From contig NZ_JAAWWP010000001.1 of the NCBI RefSeq assembly GCF_012273655.1, positions 372,001 to 436,000 on the forward strand: DNA of 64,000 bases. The letters are read 5' to 3'. Position 1 is the stretch's first letter. The number at the start of each line of letters is the position of its first letter. Positions 57,533 through 64,000 of this stretch are shown here, in pieces. The notes under the pieces are model-generated. The model did no database searches and was not told where the DNA came from. It was given only the letters and a program-made list of their open reading frames with translations. The DNA comes from Streptomyces physcomitrii. GTDB lineage: Bacteria > Actinomycetota > Actinomycetes > Streptomycetales > Streptomycetaceae. The translations under genes and the position numbers were made by a program.

Positions 57533-58287
57533 ACAGCCTCCTGGCCGCACGCGGACTGATCCGGCTCGAAGTCGTCCGGGCCCTGCGCAACCGCAAGTTC
57601 CTGTTCTTCTCGGTGCTCTACCCGGCGGGCCTGTTCCTGCTGATCGCGGGCGGCGCCGACGCCGGGACCAAGGCCGCGGGCAGCCGACTGGACCTGGCCC
57701 CCTTCATGATGGTCTCGATGGCCTCCTTCGGCGCCCTGACCGCCGTACTGCTCGGCAACAGCGAGCGCATCGCCAAGGAGCGCGAGAGCGGCTGGGTGCG
57801 CCAGTTGCGGCTGACCCCGCTGCCCGGCCGCGGCTATGTCCTCGCCAAGTCCGCGAGCGCCACCGTGGTGAGCCTGCCCGCCGTCCTGGTCGTCTTCCTG
57901 GTCGCCGCGGTCACCAAGGACGTACGGCTCGCGGCCTGGCAGTGGCTCGCGCTGACCGCGGCCCTGTGGGCGGGCAGCCTCTGCTTCGCCGCCCTCGGCG
58001 TGGCCATCGGCTACCTCGCCACCGGTGACACGGTCCGCCCGGTCAGCATGCTGGTCTACTTCGGCCTCTCGGCCCTCGGCGGACTGTGGATGCCCACCGC
58101 CACCTTCCCCGGCTGGATCCAGCGGATCGCCGACTGGGTGCCCACCCACGCCTACGCCGGGCTCGGCCGCTCCCTGGTCCTCGGCCACGCCCCCGAGCCG
58201 CGCGACCTCGCCGTGCTCATCGCCTCCTTCGCGCTGTTCACCGCCGGGGCGGGCGTGCTGTACCGGAAGGACACACTGAAGGCGTGA
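57529..58287 (+). CDS. ABC-2 type transporter permease
   Basis: 252 aa from ATG 57529. Six hydrophobic segments are expected, the first being FLFFSVLYPAGLFLLIAG. ERESGWVRQLRLTPLP is the cytoplasmic coupling segment typical of ABC-2 permeases, and GGLWMPTATFP precedes the last TM pair. Translationally coupled at both ends: ATGA with the ATPase and GTGA with the kinase. Confidence 0.9.
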   Translation: MNSLLAARGLIRLEVVRALRNRKFLFFSVLYPAGLFLLIAGGADAGTKAAGSRLDLAPFMMVSMASFGALTAVLLGNSERIAKERESGWVRQLRLTPLPGRGYVLAKSASATVVSLPAVLVVFLVAAVTKDVRLAAWQWLALTAALWAGSLCFAALGVAIGYLATGDTVRPVSMLVYFGLSALGGLWMPTATFPGWIQRIADWVPTHAYAGLGRSLVLGHAPEPRDLAVLIASFALFTAGAGVLYRKDTLKA

Positions 58288-59471
58288 ACGCACTCTCCGA
58301 GCCGCCCGCCGCCACCGCCCCGGGCATCGGCCGCCCGCCCCGGGGCCGCCGCGAGGCCCTGCGCAAACTGGTGTGGATCGGCATCTGGCTGGCCTTCATG
58401 AGCGCGCCGGTGCGCGATCTGCTCGACGGGCCGCACTCGGCCGCCGGGCGGATCTGCGGCTGGCTCGGCCTGGTCCTCTTCGTCGGCGCGTACCTGGTGC
58501 TGGTCTTCCGGCACACCGGCCACCCCCTGGAGCGGCGGCTGGTCGGCTCGGGCCTCGCCTTCCTCACCCTCGGGGCCACCGCGCTCGCTCTCGGCCTCGG
58601 CGCGCCCTGGCTGGTCCTGTTCGTGTACGTGTCGGTGGCCGTCGGCTCCACCCTCCCGCTCCCCCTCGCCCGCTGGCTCATCCCGCTGACCACGCTCTAC
58701 ATGGTGCTGCTCGGGCTGCCGCTCGGGCAGGGCCTGGACCTGGGCCTGGTGGTGCCCGCCCTGCTCGGCGGCTTCGCGCTGACCGGCGTACGCCAGCTGA
58801 TCCGCACCACCGTCGAACTGAGCGAGGCCCGCGCCACCGTGGCCCAGCTCGCCGCCAGCGAGGAGCGGCTGCGCCTCGCCCGCGATCTGCACGATCTGCT
58901 CGGCCACTCCCTCTCCCTGATCACCCTCAAGAGCGAACTGGCCGGCCGTATGCTGCCCGCCCACCCCGAGGGCGCCGCCAAGGAGGTCGCCGACATCCAG
59001 CGGGTCGGCCGCCAGGCCCTGGCCGATGTACGGGAGGCGGTCACCGGCTACCGCCGCCCCCGTCTCGCGGCCGAACTCGCCCTGGTCCAGGGCACCTTGA
59101 GAGCCGCCGGGATCACCGCGACGATGCCGCCCGAACCGCCGCCCGAGGGCCTGCCGGAGGAGGCCGAGGCCGCCCTCGCCTGGGTGCTGCGGGAGGCGGT
59201 GACCAATGTCGTACGGCACAGCGGCGCCCGGCACTGCACCGTGGAACTGCTCCGCCGGGAGACCCTCGACGGCCCCCGCGCGGAGCTGACCGTGCGGGAC
59301 GACGGCGAGGGCGCGACGACCGCCCCCTTCCCGGCCCCGGACACCACCGCCCCCGGCAACGGACTCACCGGCCTGCGCGAACGCCTGGACGCGGTCGGCG
59401 GCACCCTGACGGCCGGGCCCGGGAAGGGGCGCGGGTTCCGGGTGGTGGCGCGGGTTCCGATGGGGGACTGA
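58284..59471 (+). CDS. Sensor histidine kinase (NarL/DesK-type, HisKA_3)
   Basis: 395 aa from GTG 58284, overlapping the permease stop. Five to six N-terminal TM segments (about 20-170) lack an obvious extracellular domain. The dimerisation/phosphoacceptor helix has LRLARDLHDLLGHSLSLI, with His203 as the phosphorylation site. The HATPase shows EAVTNVVRHSGARHC (N box), VRDDGEG and GNGLTGLRERLDAVGG. It probably senses membrane state or the ABC substrate and phosphorylates the regulator encoded downstream. Confidence 0.9.
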   Translation: MNALSEPPAATAPGIGRPPRGRREALRKLVWIGIWLAFMSAPVRDLLDGPHSAAGRICGWLGLVLFVGAYLVLVFRHTGHPLERRLVGSGLAFLTLGATALALGLGAPWLVLFVYVSVAVGSTLPLPLARWLIPLTTLYMVLLGLPLGQGLDLGLVVPALLGGFALTGVRQLIRTTVELSEARATVAQLAASEERLRLARDLHDLLGHSLSLITLKSELAGRMLPAHPEGAAKEVADIQRVGRQALADVREAVTGYRRPRLAAELALVQGTLRAAGITATMPPEPPPEGLPEEAEAALAWVLREAVTNVVRHSGARHCTVELLRRETLDGPRAELTVRDDGEGATTAPFPAPDTTAPGNGLTGLRERLDAVGGTLTAGPGKGRGFRVVARVPMGD

Positions 59472-59531
59472 GAGGCGGGATCGGGGGAGCCCTCCCCGGG
59501 CGGTCCGGCCGTCGCGGCGGCGGCGCCACCC

Positions 59532-59675
59532 GTGACCGGTTTGCCGCCAGCGACCGGCCCGCCACCCGTGACCGGCCCGCCATCCGTGACCGGCCCGCCA
59601 TCCGTGACCGGCTTGCCATCCGTGACCGGCTTGCCATCCGTGACCGGCTCGCCATCCGTGACCGGCCCGCCGCGG
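59532..59675 (+). repeat. Eight 18-bp tandem repeats between kinase and regulator genes
   Basis: Units beginning GTGACCGGCCCGCCATCC recur every 18 bp exactly, from 59532 to 59675, with C/T variation at the CCCG position. They lie in the 296-bp gap between the kinase stop and the regulator start. No coding function is supported. Confidence 0.8.
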
Positions 59676-59767
59676 CGACCGGCTCGGCGCCGCCCGCGAC
59701 CGGCTCGTAGCCGCCCGCATAGGATCCCGCCAAGCCCACCCGAGCAGGCCCGAGCCGGAGACCTCCC

Positions 59768-60382
59768 ATGAGCCGCACGATCCGGGTCCTCCTCGCCGAG
59801 GACCAGTCCATGGTCCGCGAGGCGCTCGCCGCCCTGCTCGGCCTCGAACCCGATATCGAGGTGGTCGCCCAGGCCGCCCGCGGTGACGAGGTCCTGGCGG
59901 CGGCCCGTGCCCACCGGGTGGATGTCGCCCTGCTCGACATCGAGATGCCCGGCATGACCGGCCTGGACGCCGCGGCCCAGCTCCGCGCCGAGCTGCCCGA
60001 GGTGCACGTCCTGGTCCTCACCACCTTCGGCCGCCCCGGTTACCTGCGCCGCGCGATGGAGTCGGGCGCCGCCGCCTTCCTGGTCAAGGACGCCCCCGCG
60101 GCCGAACTCGCCGCCGCCGTACGCAAGGTGCTCGCCGGGGAACGCGTCATCGACCCCACCCTCGCGGCGGTGGCCCTGGCCGAAGGCGCCGACCCGCTGA
60201 CCGCCCGGGAGCGCGAGGTCCTGCGCGCCGCGGCGGACGGCGCCACCAACGCCGAACTCGCCCGCACCCTGCACCTCTCCCCGGGTACGGTCCGCAACTA
60301 CCTCTCCACCGCGATCCAGAAGCTCGCGGTACGCAACCGCGCCGAGGCGGTCCGCACCGCCCGGGAGAAGGGCTGGCTGTGA
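59768..60382 (+). CDS. LuxR/NarL-type response regulator
   Basis: 204 aa. The receiver domain (6-120) has acidic AED (10-12), phosphoacceptor Asp57 in LLDIEMPG, Thr in LTTFGR and Lys in VKDAP. The C-terminal HTH (about 138-200) shows LTAREREVLRAAADGATNAELARTL. Partner of the kinase at 58284-59471 and probable activator of the adjacent ABC exporter genes. Confidence 0.92.
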   Translation: MSRTIRVLLAEDQSMVREALAALLGLEPDIEVVAQAARGDEVLAAARAHRVDVALLDIEMPGMTGLDAAAQLRAELPEVHVLVLTTFGRPGYLRRAMESGAAAFLVKDAPAAELAAAVRKVLAGERVIDPTLAAVALAEGADPLTAREREVLRAAADGATNAELARTLHLSPGTVRNYLSTAIQKLAVRNRAEAVRTAREKGWL

Positions 60383-60553
60383 GACGGCCGCCGGACCGGC
60401 CTGCGGAAGCGCACGCCGGACCGGCTTGTGGAAAGGGGCAGTTGAGCAGGTTCAGTCGAGCGGGCGTACGGAACCTGTCAGCCGCAGCGCCGAGTTGAGC
60501 AAGGCACCGGCAGCCGCACGACCCGTACGGCGGCAACCGCCCGACTCGCCTGG

Positions 60554-61420
60554 TCAGTTGAGCAGCGCCCGGGCGGCCCGTGCCTCCCGGCGGACCTTCG
60601 CCGCCGCCTCCTCGTCGACCGCCTCGACCACCTCGGCGTAGGCGTCCATCTCCCGGGCGCCGGTGAGGAAGTCGCCGCGGCGGACCAGGAGCCGGGCGCG
60701 TTCGTAGCGCAGGTTGGCGGGGTGGGAGGGCAGCAGCAGGCTCAGTTCGAGGGCCCACAGGGCGACGTCGGCGTGCTCGGGGTGGGCTGCCGCCCAGGCG
60801 CGGATGTTGTTGAGGATCCGCAGCACCAGGTCCCGCGGGTCGGCGGGGGCCAGCATCGACGGGTCCAGCGGCTCGCCGGTCGCCCCGGCCACCAGGAGCC
60901 CGGCCTCACCCCGGGTGAGCACCCGGCCGCCGTCGAAGGGGTCGGCGAGCACCTGCTCCCCGGCCTCGGCGACCCCCGGGCCCGGCGGCCTGCCGAAGCC
61001 GACCACGAAGTGGCCCGGCAGCGCCACCCCGTACACCTGCCCGCCCGCGCGCCGGGCGACCTCCAGCCAGACCACGGAGAGCAGGATCGGCAGGCCCGTG
61101 CGGCGCCGGAGCACCCGGTGCAGGAGGGAGGAGTCCAGGAGTTCGTAGTCGGGGCCGCTGCCGCGGAAGCCCTCCCGGCCGCCGAGGCGGGTGGCCAGCG
61201 CCTCGGCCCAGTCGGCGGGACCGCCGGGCCGGTGCGGCAGTTCCCCGGCGAGCCGGTCGAGGGCGATCTGCGCCTCGTCCATGCCGCGCTCGTCGAGGGC
61301 GCCGTCCGCCACGGCGCCGATGAGCAGGCAGAGCACCGACAGATCGGGCCGTTCGGCACGGGCTTCCTCGGCGAACCGGGCCCGCAGTTCGGCGGCGCGC
61401 TCGGGCTCGGGCGGGTGCAT
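60554..61420 (-). CDS. SirB1/transglutaminase-like protein
   Basis: 288 aa. The SirB1-type transglutaminase-like region centres on LLHRVLRRRTGLPILLSVVWLEVARRAGG and the following GVALPGHFVVGF, which corresponds to the conserved His strand. A TPR-like C-terminal part ends in RYERARLLVRRGDF. The catalytic Cys of true transglutaminases is not evident. Function unknown. ATG 61420. Confidence 0.8.
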   Translation of the reverse strand: MHPPEPERAAELRARFAEEARAERPDLSVLCLLIGAVADGALDERGMDEAQIALDRLAGELPHRPGGPADWAEALATRLGGREGFRGSGPDYELLDSSLLHRVLRRRTGLPILLSVVWLEVARRAGGQVYGVALPGHFVVGFGRPPGPGVAEAGEQVLADPFDGGRVLTRGEAGLLVAGATGEPLDPSMLAPADPRDLVLRILNNIRAWAAAHPEHADVALWALELSLLLPSHPANLRYERARLLVRRGDFLTGAREMDAYAEVVEAVDEEAAAKVRREARAARALLN

Positions 61421-61535
61421 GACGCTGGCCTCTCGGTGGGTCTTGCCGGGTTGCTGGATTTGCCGGGTTGCCGGGTTGCCGGGTCGCCGGGGTGTTGTGC
61501 CTACGGGACGACGAGCGGCCGGGCGGGGAGGGGGA

Positions 61536-62570
61536 TCAGGTGGACCGGTCCTCGTCGTCCGGTGCCCGGTAGTGGTGGTAGCTGTGGTGCAGGTGGAAGC
61601 CGAGGCCCGCGTAGAGGGCGAGGGCGGCCGTGTTGTCGGACTCGACCTGGAGCCAGGCGGCCGAGGCGCCCTCGTCGAGCGCCCGCCGGGCCAGCACGGT
61701 CATCACCGCGGTGCCCAGGCCCCGCCGCCGCAGCCGGGGGTCGACCTCCACCGCCATGAAACCGGCCCAGCGGCCGTCCACCACACAGCGCCCGATGGCG
61801 GCCGGAGCCGCACCCGGCTCACCGGGCACGGTCGCGAACCAGACCGAGGGGCCGCCGCGCAGCACCGCGAGCTCCCCGGCGTCCGCCGTCCCCGCCGAGC
61901 GCTGGTAGCGGGCCAGCCAGGAAGCGTCCGGATCGCGTGCCAGGCGCACCTCCGCCGCCCCGGCGTCCCGGTCGCCCAGCGGAGCCAGCCGCCCGATCCG
62001 CACCTGCGCGCTCACCTCCCGCCGCCAGCCGTGCTCCTCCAGTGTCGCGCAGAGCGGTTCCTGGGTGCCCTCGGCCCCGGTCGCGGTCTGCACATAGGCG
62101 GGCAGCCCGCGCTCCGCGTACCAGCGGGTCACGTGTTCCAGGGCCTCGGCCACCGGTATGCCGGGGTCGCCGGAGGGGAGCACCGAGTTGGCGCGGCGGG
62201 TGAAGCCGCCCGCGGCGCGCAGTTCCCAGCCGCCGAGCCGGGCGCGCTCCACCGGCGGCCAGGCGCGGGCGAGCACCGGGGCCAGTTCCTCGAAGGAAGC
62301 GGACGGTCCCCTTCCGCGCGCCGGGGCGGGCGGCACCACTTTTCCCGCCACCAGCGCCGATTCCGCGATACGGACACTCTCCCCGGACTTGCGCGTGAGG
62401 TGGAGCACCCCCTCGTCCCACGAAGTGAGAACGCCTACGGTGTCGGTGAACCTCTCGGGGCCCTCCGAGGGATCCTCGAGGGACCGGACCGAGACGCGTT
62501 TTCCCACATCAGCACGGGTGATCCTGACGACGAGCCGTCCGCTCGTGGCGAATCCCACAGTTGTTGCCAC
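61536..62570 (-). CDS. GNAT-family N-acetyltransferase with N-terminal SH3-like domain
   Basis: 344 aa. Residues 1-75 form a beta-rich module (VGKRVSVRSLED to VRIAESALVAGKVVPP) found in front of some actinobacterial GNAT proteins. A linker follows, and the C-terminal GNAT fold contains the acetyl-CoA-binding motif A as RRRGLGTAVMTVL, followed by ASAAWLQVESDNTAALALYAGLGF. It acetylates an unknown amine or protein. It is divergent from fdxA, sharing a 127-bp intergenic region. Confidence 0.88.
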   Translation of the reverse strand: MATTVGFATSGRLVVRITRADVGKRVSVRSLEDPSEGPERFTDTVGVLTSWDEGVLHLTRKSGESVRIAESALVAGKVVPPAPARGRGPSASFEELAPVLARAWPPVERARLGGWELRAAGGFTRRANSVLPSGDPGIPVAEALEHVTRWYAERGLPAYVQTATGAEGTQEPLCATLEEHGWRREVSAQVRIGRLAPLGDRDAGAAEVRLARDPDASWLARYQRSAGTADAGELAVLRGGPSVWFATVPGEPGAAPAAIGRCVVDGRWAGFMAVEVDPRLRRRGLGTAVMTVLARRALDEGASAAWLQVESDNTAALALYAGLGFHLHHSYHHYRAPDDEDRST

Positions 62571-62697
62571 CCCTCCTGTTCGGATCTTGGCCGGGAACGG
62601 AGATACTAGGGGCGGGCATCGACGACGCCGCGCTTCCGCGCGCCAGGTGGCGGGGCCTGTGGAGCCCGCCAGCGCCCTACCGAGGAGGAACGAGAGC

Positions 62698-63018
62698 GTG
62701 ACTTACGTCATTGCGCAGCCTTGTGTCGACGTAAAGGACAAGGCGTGCATCGAGGAGTGCCCGGTCGACTGCATCTACGAGGGCTCCAGGTCCTTGTACA
62801 TCCACCCGGACGAGTGCGTCGACTGCGGAGCCTGTGAGCCGGTGTGCCCGGTCGAGGCGATCTTCTACGAAGACGACACTCCGGAGGAGTGGAAGGACTA
62901 CTACAAGGCGAACGTCGAGTTCTTCGACGAGCTCGGGTCCCCGGGAGGCGCCAGCAAGCTGGGCCTCATCGAGCGGGACCACCCCTTCGTGGCCGGGCTG
63001 CCGCCGCAGAACCAGTAG
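62698..63018 (+). CDS. fdxA: 7Fe ferredoxin
   Basis: 106 aa from GTG 62698 with a GAGGAGG site. The first cluster region has CVDVKDKACIEECPVDC and the second CVDCGACEPVCPVEA, matching FdxA-type [3Fe-4S][4Fe-4S] ferredoxins. The C-terminal helix EWKDYYKANVEFFDELG is typical of the actinobacterial family. Cytosolic low-potential electron carrier. An upstream in-frame frame to 62158 is antisense to the GNAT gene and is ignored. Confidence 0.94.
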   Translation: MTYVIAQPCVDVKDKACIEECPVDCIYEGSRSLYIHPDECVDCGACEPVCPVEAIFYEDDTPEEWKDYYKANVEFFDELGSPGGASKLGLIERDHPFVAGLPPQNQ

Positions 63019-63034
63019 GCGCGTACGCGCAGCC

Positions 63035-63066
63035 GGTCCCGTACGGAGCTCGTGCCGTACGGGACC
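63035..63066 (+). terminator. Hairpin terminator after fdxA
   Basis: Perfect 12-bp arms GGTCCCGTACGG (63035-63046) and CCGTACGGGACC (63055-63066) with an 8-nt loop, 16 bp after the stop codon. Confidence 0.75.
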
Positions 63067-63073
63067 GTGGCAT

Positions 63074-63125
63074 TTCCACGAGTCAGTTCCACGAGTGAGT
63101 TCCCCGAGTCAGTTCCGCAAGTCAG
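63074..63125 (+). repeat. Four 13-bp tandem repeats in the dapC leader
   Basis: TTCCACGAGTCAG (63074), TTCCACGAGTGAG (63087), TTCCCCGAGTCAG (63100) and TTCCGCAAGTCAG (63113) are contiguous. They fill the space between the fdxA terminator and the dapC ribosome site. Confidence 0.75.
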
Positions 63126-63175
63126 GGTCCGAGACCGGTCCCCGTGGTGCCGTGCCCGGGCGACCGGAGAAGAAA

Positions 63176-64000
63176 GTGAGCGCCGTGTCCGCCTCCCGAG
63201 CCCCCTACGCCACCCTCCGCGGGCGGCTGCCCGACTTCCCCTGGGACAAGCTCGCGCCCTACAAGGCCACGGCCGCCGCCCACCCGGACGGCATCGTGGA
63301 CCTGTCCGTGGGCACCCCGGTCGACCCGGTGCCCGCGCTGGTGCAGCGGGCGCTGACCGAGGCCGCCGACTCCCCGGGCTACCCGACGGTCTGGGGCACG
63401 GCCGCCCTGCGGGACGCGATCACCGGCTGGGCCGGCCGCCGGCTCGGCGCCGAGGGCCTGGGCCACGAGAACGTGCTGCCGGTGGTCGGCTCCAAGGAGT
63501 TCGTCGCCTGGCTGCCCACTCAGCTCGGGCTCGGCCCCGGTGACCGCGTCGCCTATCCGCGCCTTGCCTACCCGACGTACGAGGTCGGCGCGCGGCTGGC
63601 CGGTGCCGCCTACGAGGCCTACGACGATCCGAGGGCCCTGGACCCCGAGGGCCTGCGTCTGCTCTGGCTGAACACGCCCTCGAACCCGACCGGCCAGGTG
63701 CTCCCCCAGGAGGAGCTGGCCCGCATCGTGGCCTGGGCCCGCGCGCACGGCATCCTCGTGGTCAGCGACGAGTGCTACCTCGAACTCGGCTGGGAGGCCG
63801 AGCCCGTCTCGGTCCTGCACCCGCAGGTCAGCGGCGGCTCCTTCGAGGGACTGCTCAGCGTCCACTCGCTCTCCAAGCGCTCCAACCTCGCCGGATACCG
63901 CGCCGCCTTCGTGCTCGGCGACGCCGCCCTGCTCGGGGACCTGCTCCAGATCCGCAAGCACGGCGGGATGATGATCCCCGCCACCACGCAGGCCGCCGCG
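63176..64000 (+). CDS. dapC: Succinyldiaminopimelate transaminase, 5' part (runs off window)
   Basis: 275 codons are visible; the C-terminus is outside. GTG 63176 was chosen for GGAGAAG about 5 nt upstream; a second in-frame GTG lies 9 nt downstream. Class I/II aminotransferase: NTPSNPTGQVLP, VVSDECYLELGW and the PLP lysine segment SLSKRSNLAGYR are seen. In actinobacteria the ferredoxin-adjacent member is DapC, which makes N-succinyl-LL-DAP for lysine and peptidoglycan synthesis; that assignment rests partly on this neighbourhood. Confidence 0.88.
   Translation, partial: MSAVSASRAPYATLRGRLPDFPWDKLAPYKATAAAHPDGIVDLSVGTPVDPVPALVQRALTEAADSPGYPTVWGTAALRDAITGWAGRRLGAEGLGHENVLPVVGSKEFVAWLPTQLGLGPGDRVAYPRLAYPTYEVGARLAGAAYEAYDDPRALDPEGLRLLWLNTPSNPTGQVLPQEELARIVAWARAHGILVVSDECYLELGWEAEPVSVLHPQVSGGSFEGLLSVHSLSKRSNLAGYRAAFVLGDAALLGDLLQIRKHGGMMIPATTQAAA

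Noticed and set aside
59532..59675. CRISPR array
   Set aside because: Units are contiguous 18-bp tandem repeats without spacers, and no cas genes are nearby.
1..64000. tRNA, rRNA, IS element or integrase genes
   Set aside because: None was recognised by inspection in either strand. A dedicated tRNA/IS scan was not possible here.

Overview
The window is high-GC actinobacterial DNA, most likely Streptomyces. GC-rich third codon positions, GTG/TTG starts, overlapping ATGA/GTGA junctions, a mycothiol gene (mshB), an AfsR-type SARP regulator and rare in-frame TTA codons all point that way. No species is claimed.

Region 1 (about 1-37950, with its regulator to 41261) is a natural-product cluster cut by the left edge. 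Three type I PKS genes (7030-31489) encode a KSQ loading module and four malonyl-loading extension modules, ending in a thioester reductase (TR) instead of a thioesterase. The domains predict a C10 chain: pentadienyl group, C5 ketone, C3 hydroxyl, C1 aldehyde. A class III aminotransferase (1-1107) would aminate C1, and closure on C5 gives a six-membered imine. The tailoring set is a flavin reductase, an imine reductase, three paralogous acyl-CoA-dehydrogenase-fold flavin monooxygenases, two small NTF2-like proteins, a Tat-exported flavin amine oxidase, an NmrA-like reductase and a PNPOx-like protein. An HxlR regulator, a 14-TM MFS exporter and a large SARP complete it. Architecture and carbon count match the known streptazone/abikoviromycin (cyclopenta[b]pyridine) alkaloids. 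The enzyme set looks like a variant, notably the imine reductase paired with an exported amine oxidase.

Region 2 (about 41455-48328) holds a peptidase E-like serine hydrolase and a five-gene oligopeptide ABC importer. Region 3 (48499-64000) looks like chromosomal core: S9 peptidase, small membrane protein, mshB, DUF6113-like membrane protein, a PG_binding_4/VanW-type membrane protein, a GH18 chitinase under a DasR-like box, an ABC exporter with a two-component system, a SirB1-like protein, a GNAT acetyltransferase, ferredoxin fdxA and the start of dapC.

Regulatory signals: heptamers of the form RATTACC with an 11-bp period, the SARP-box layout, precede several cluster transcription units. 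A 33-bp near-identical repeat lies at the HxlR gene and upstream of the PNPOx-like gene. TTA codons in the SARP gene and in the first PKS gene suggest bldA dependence.
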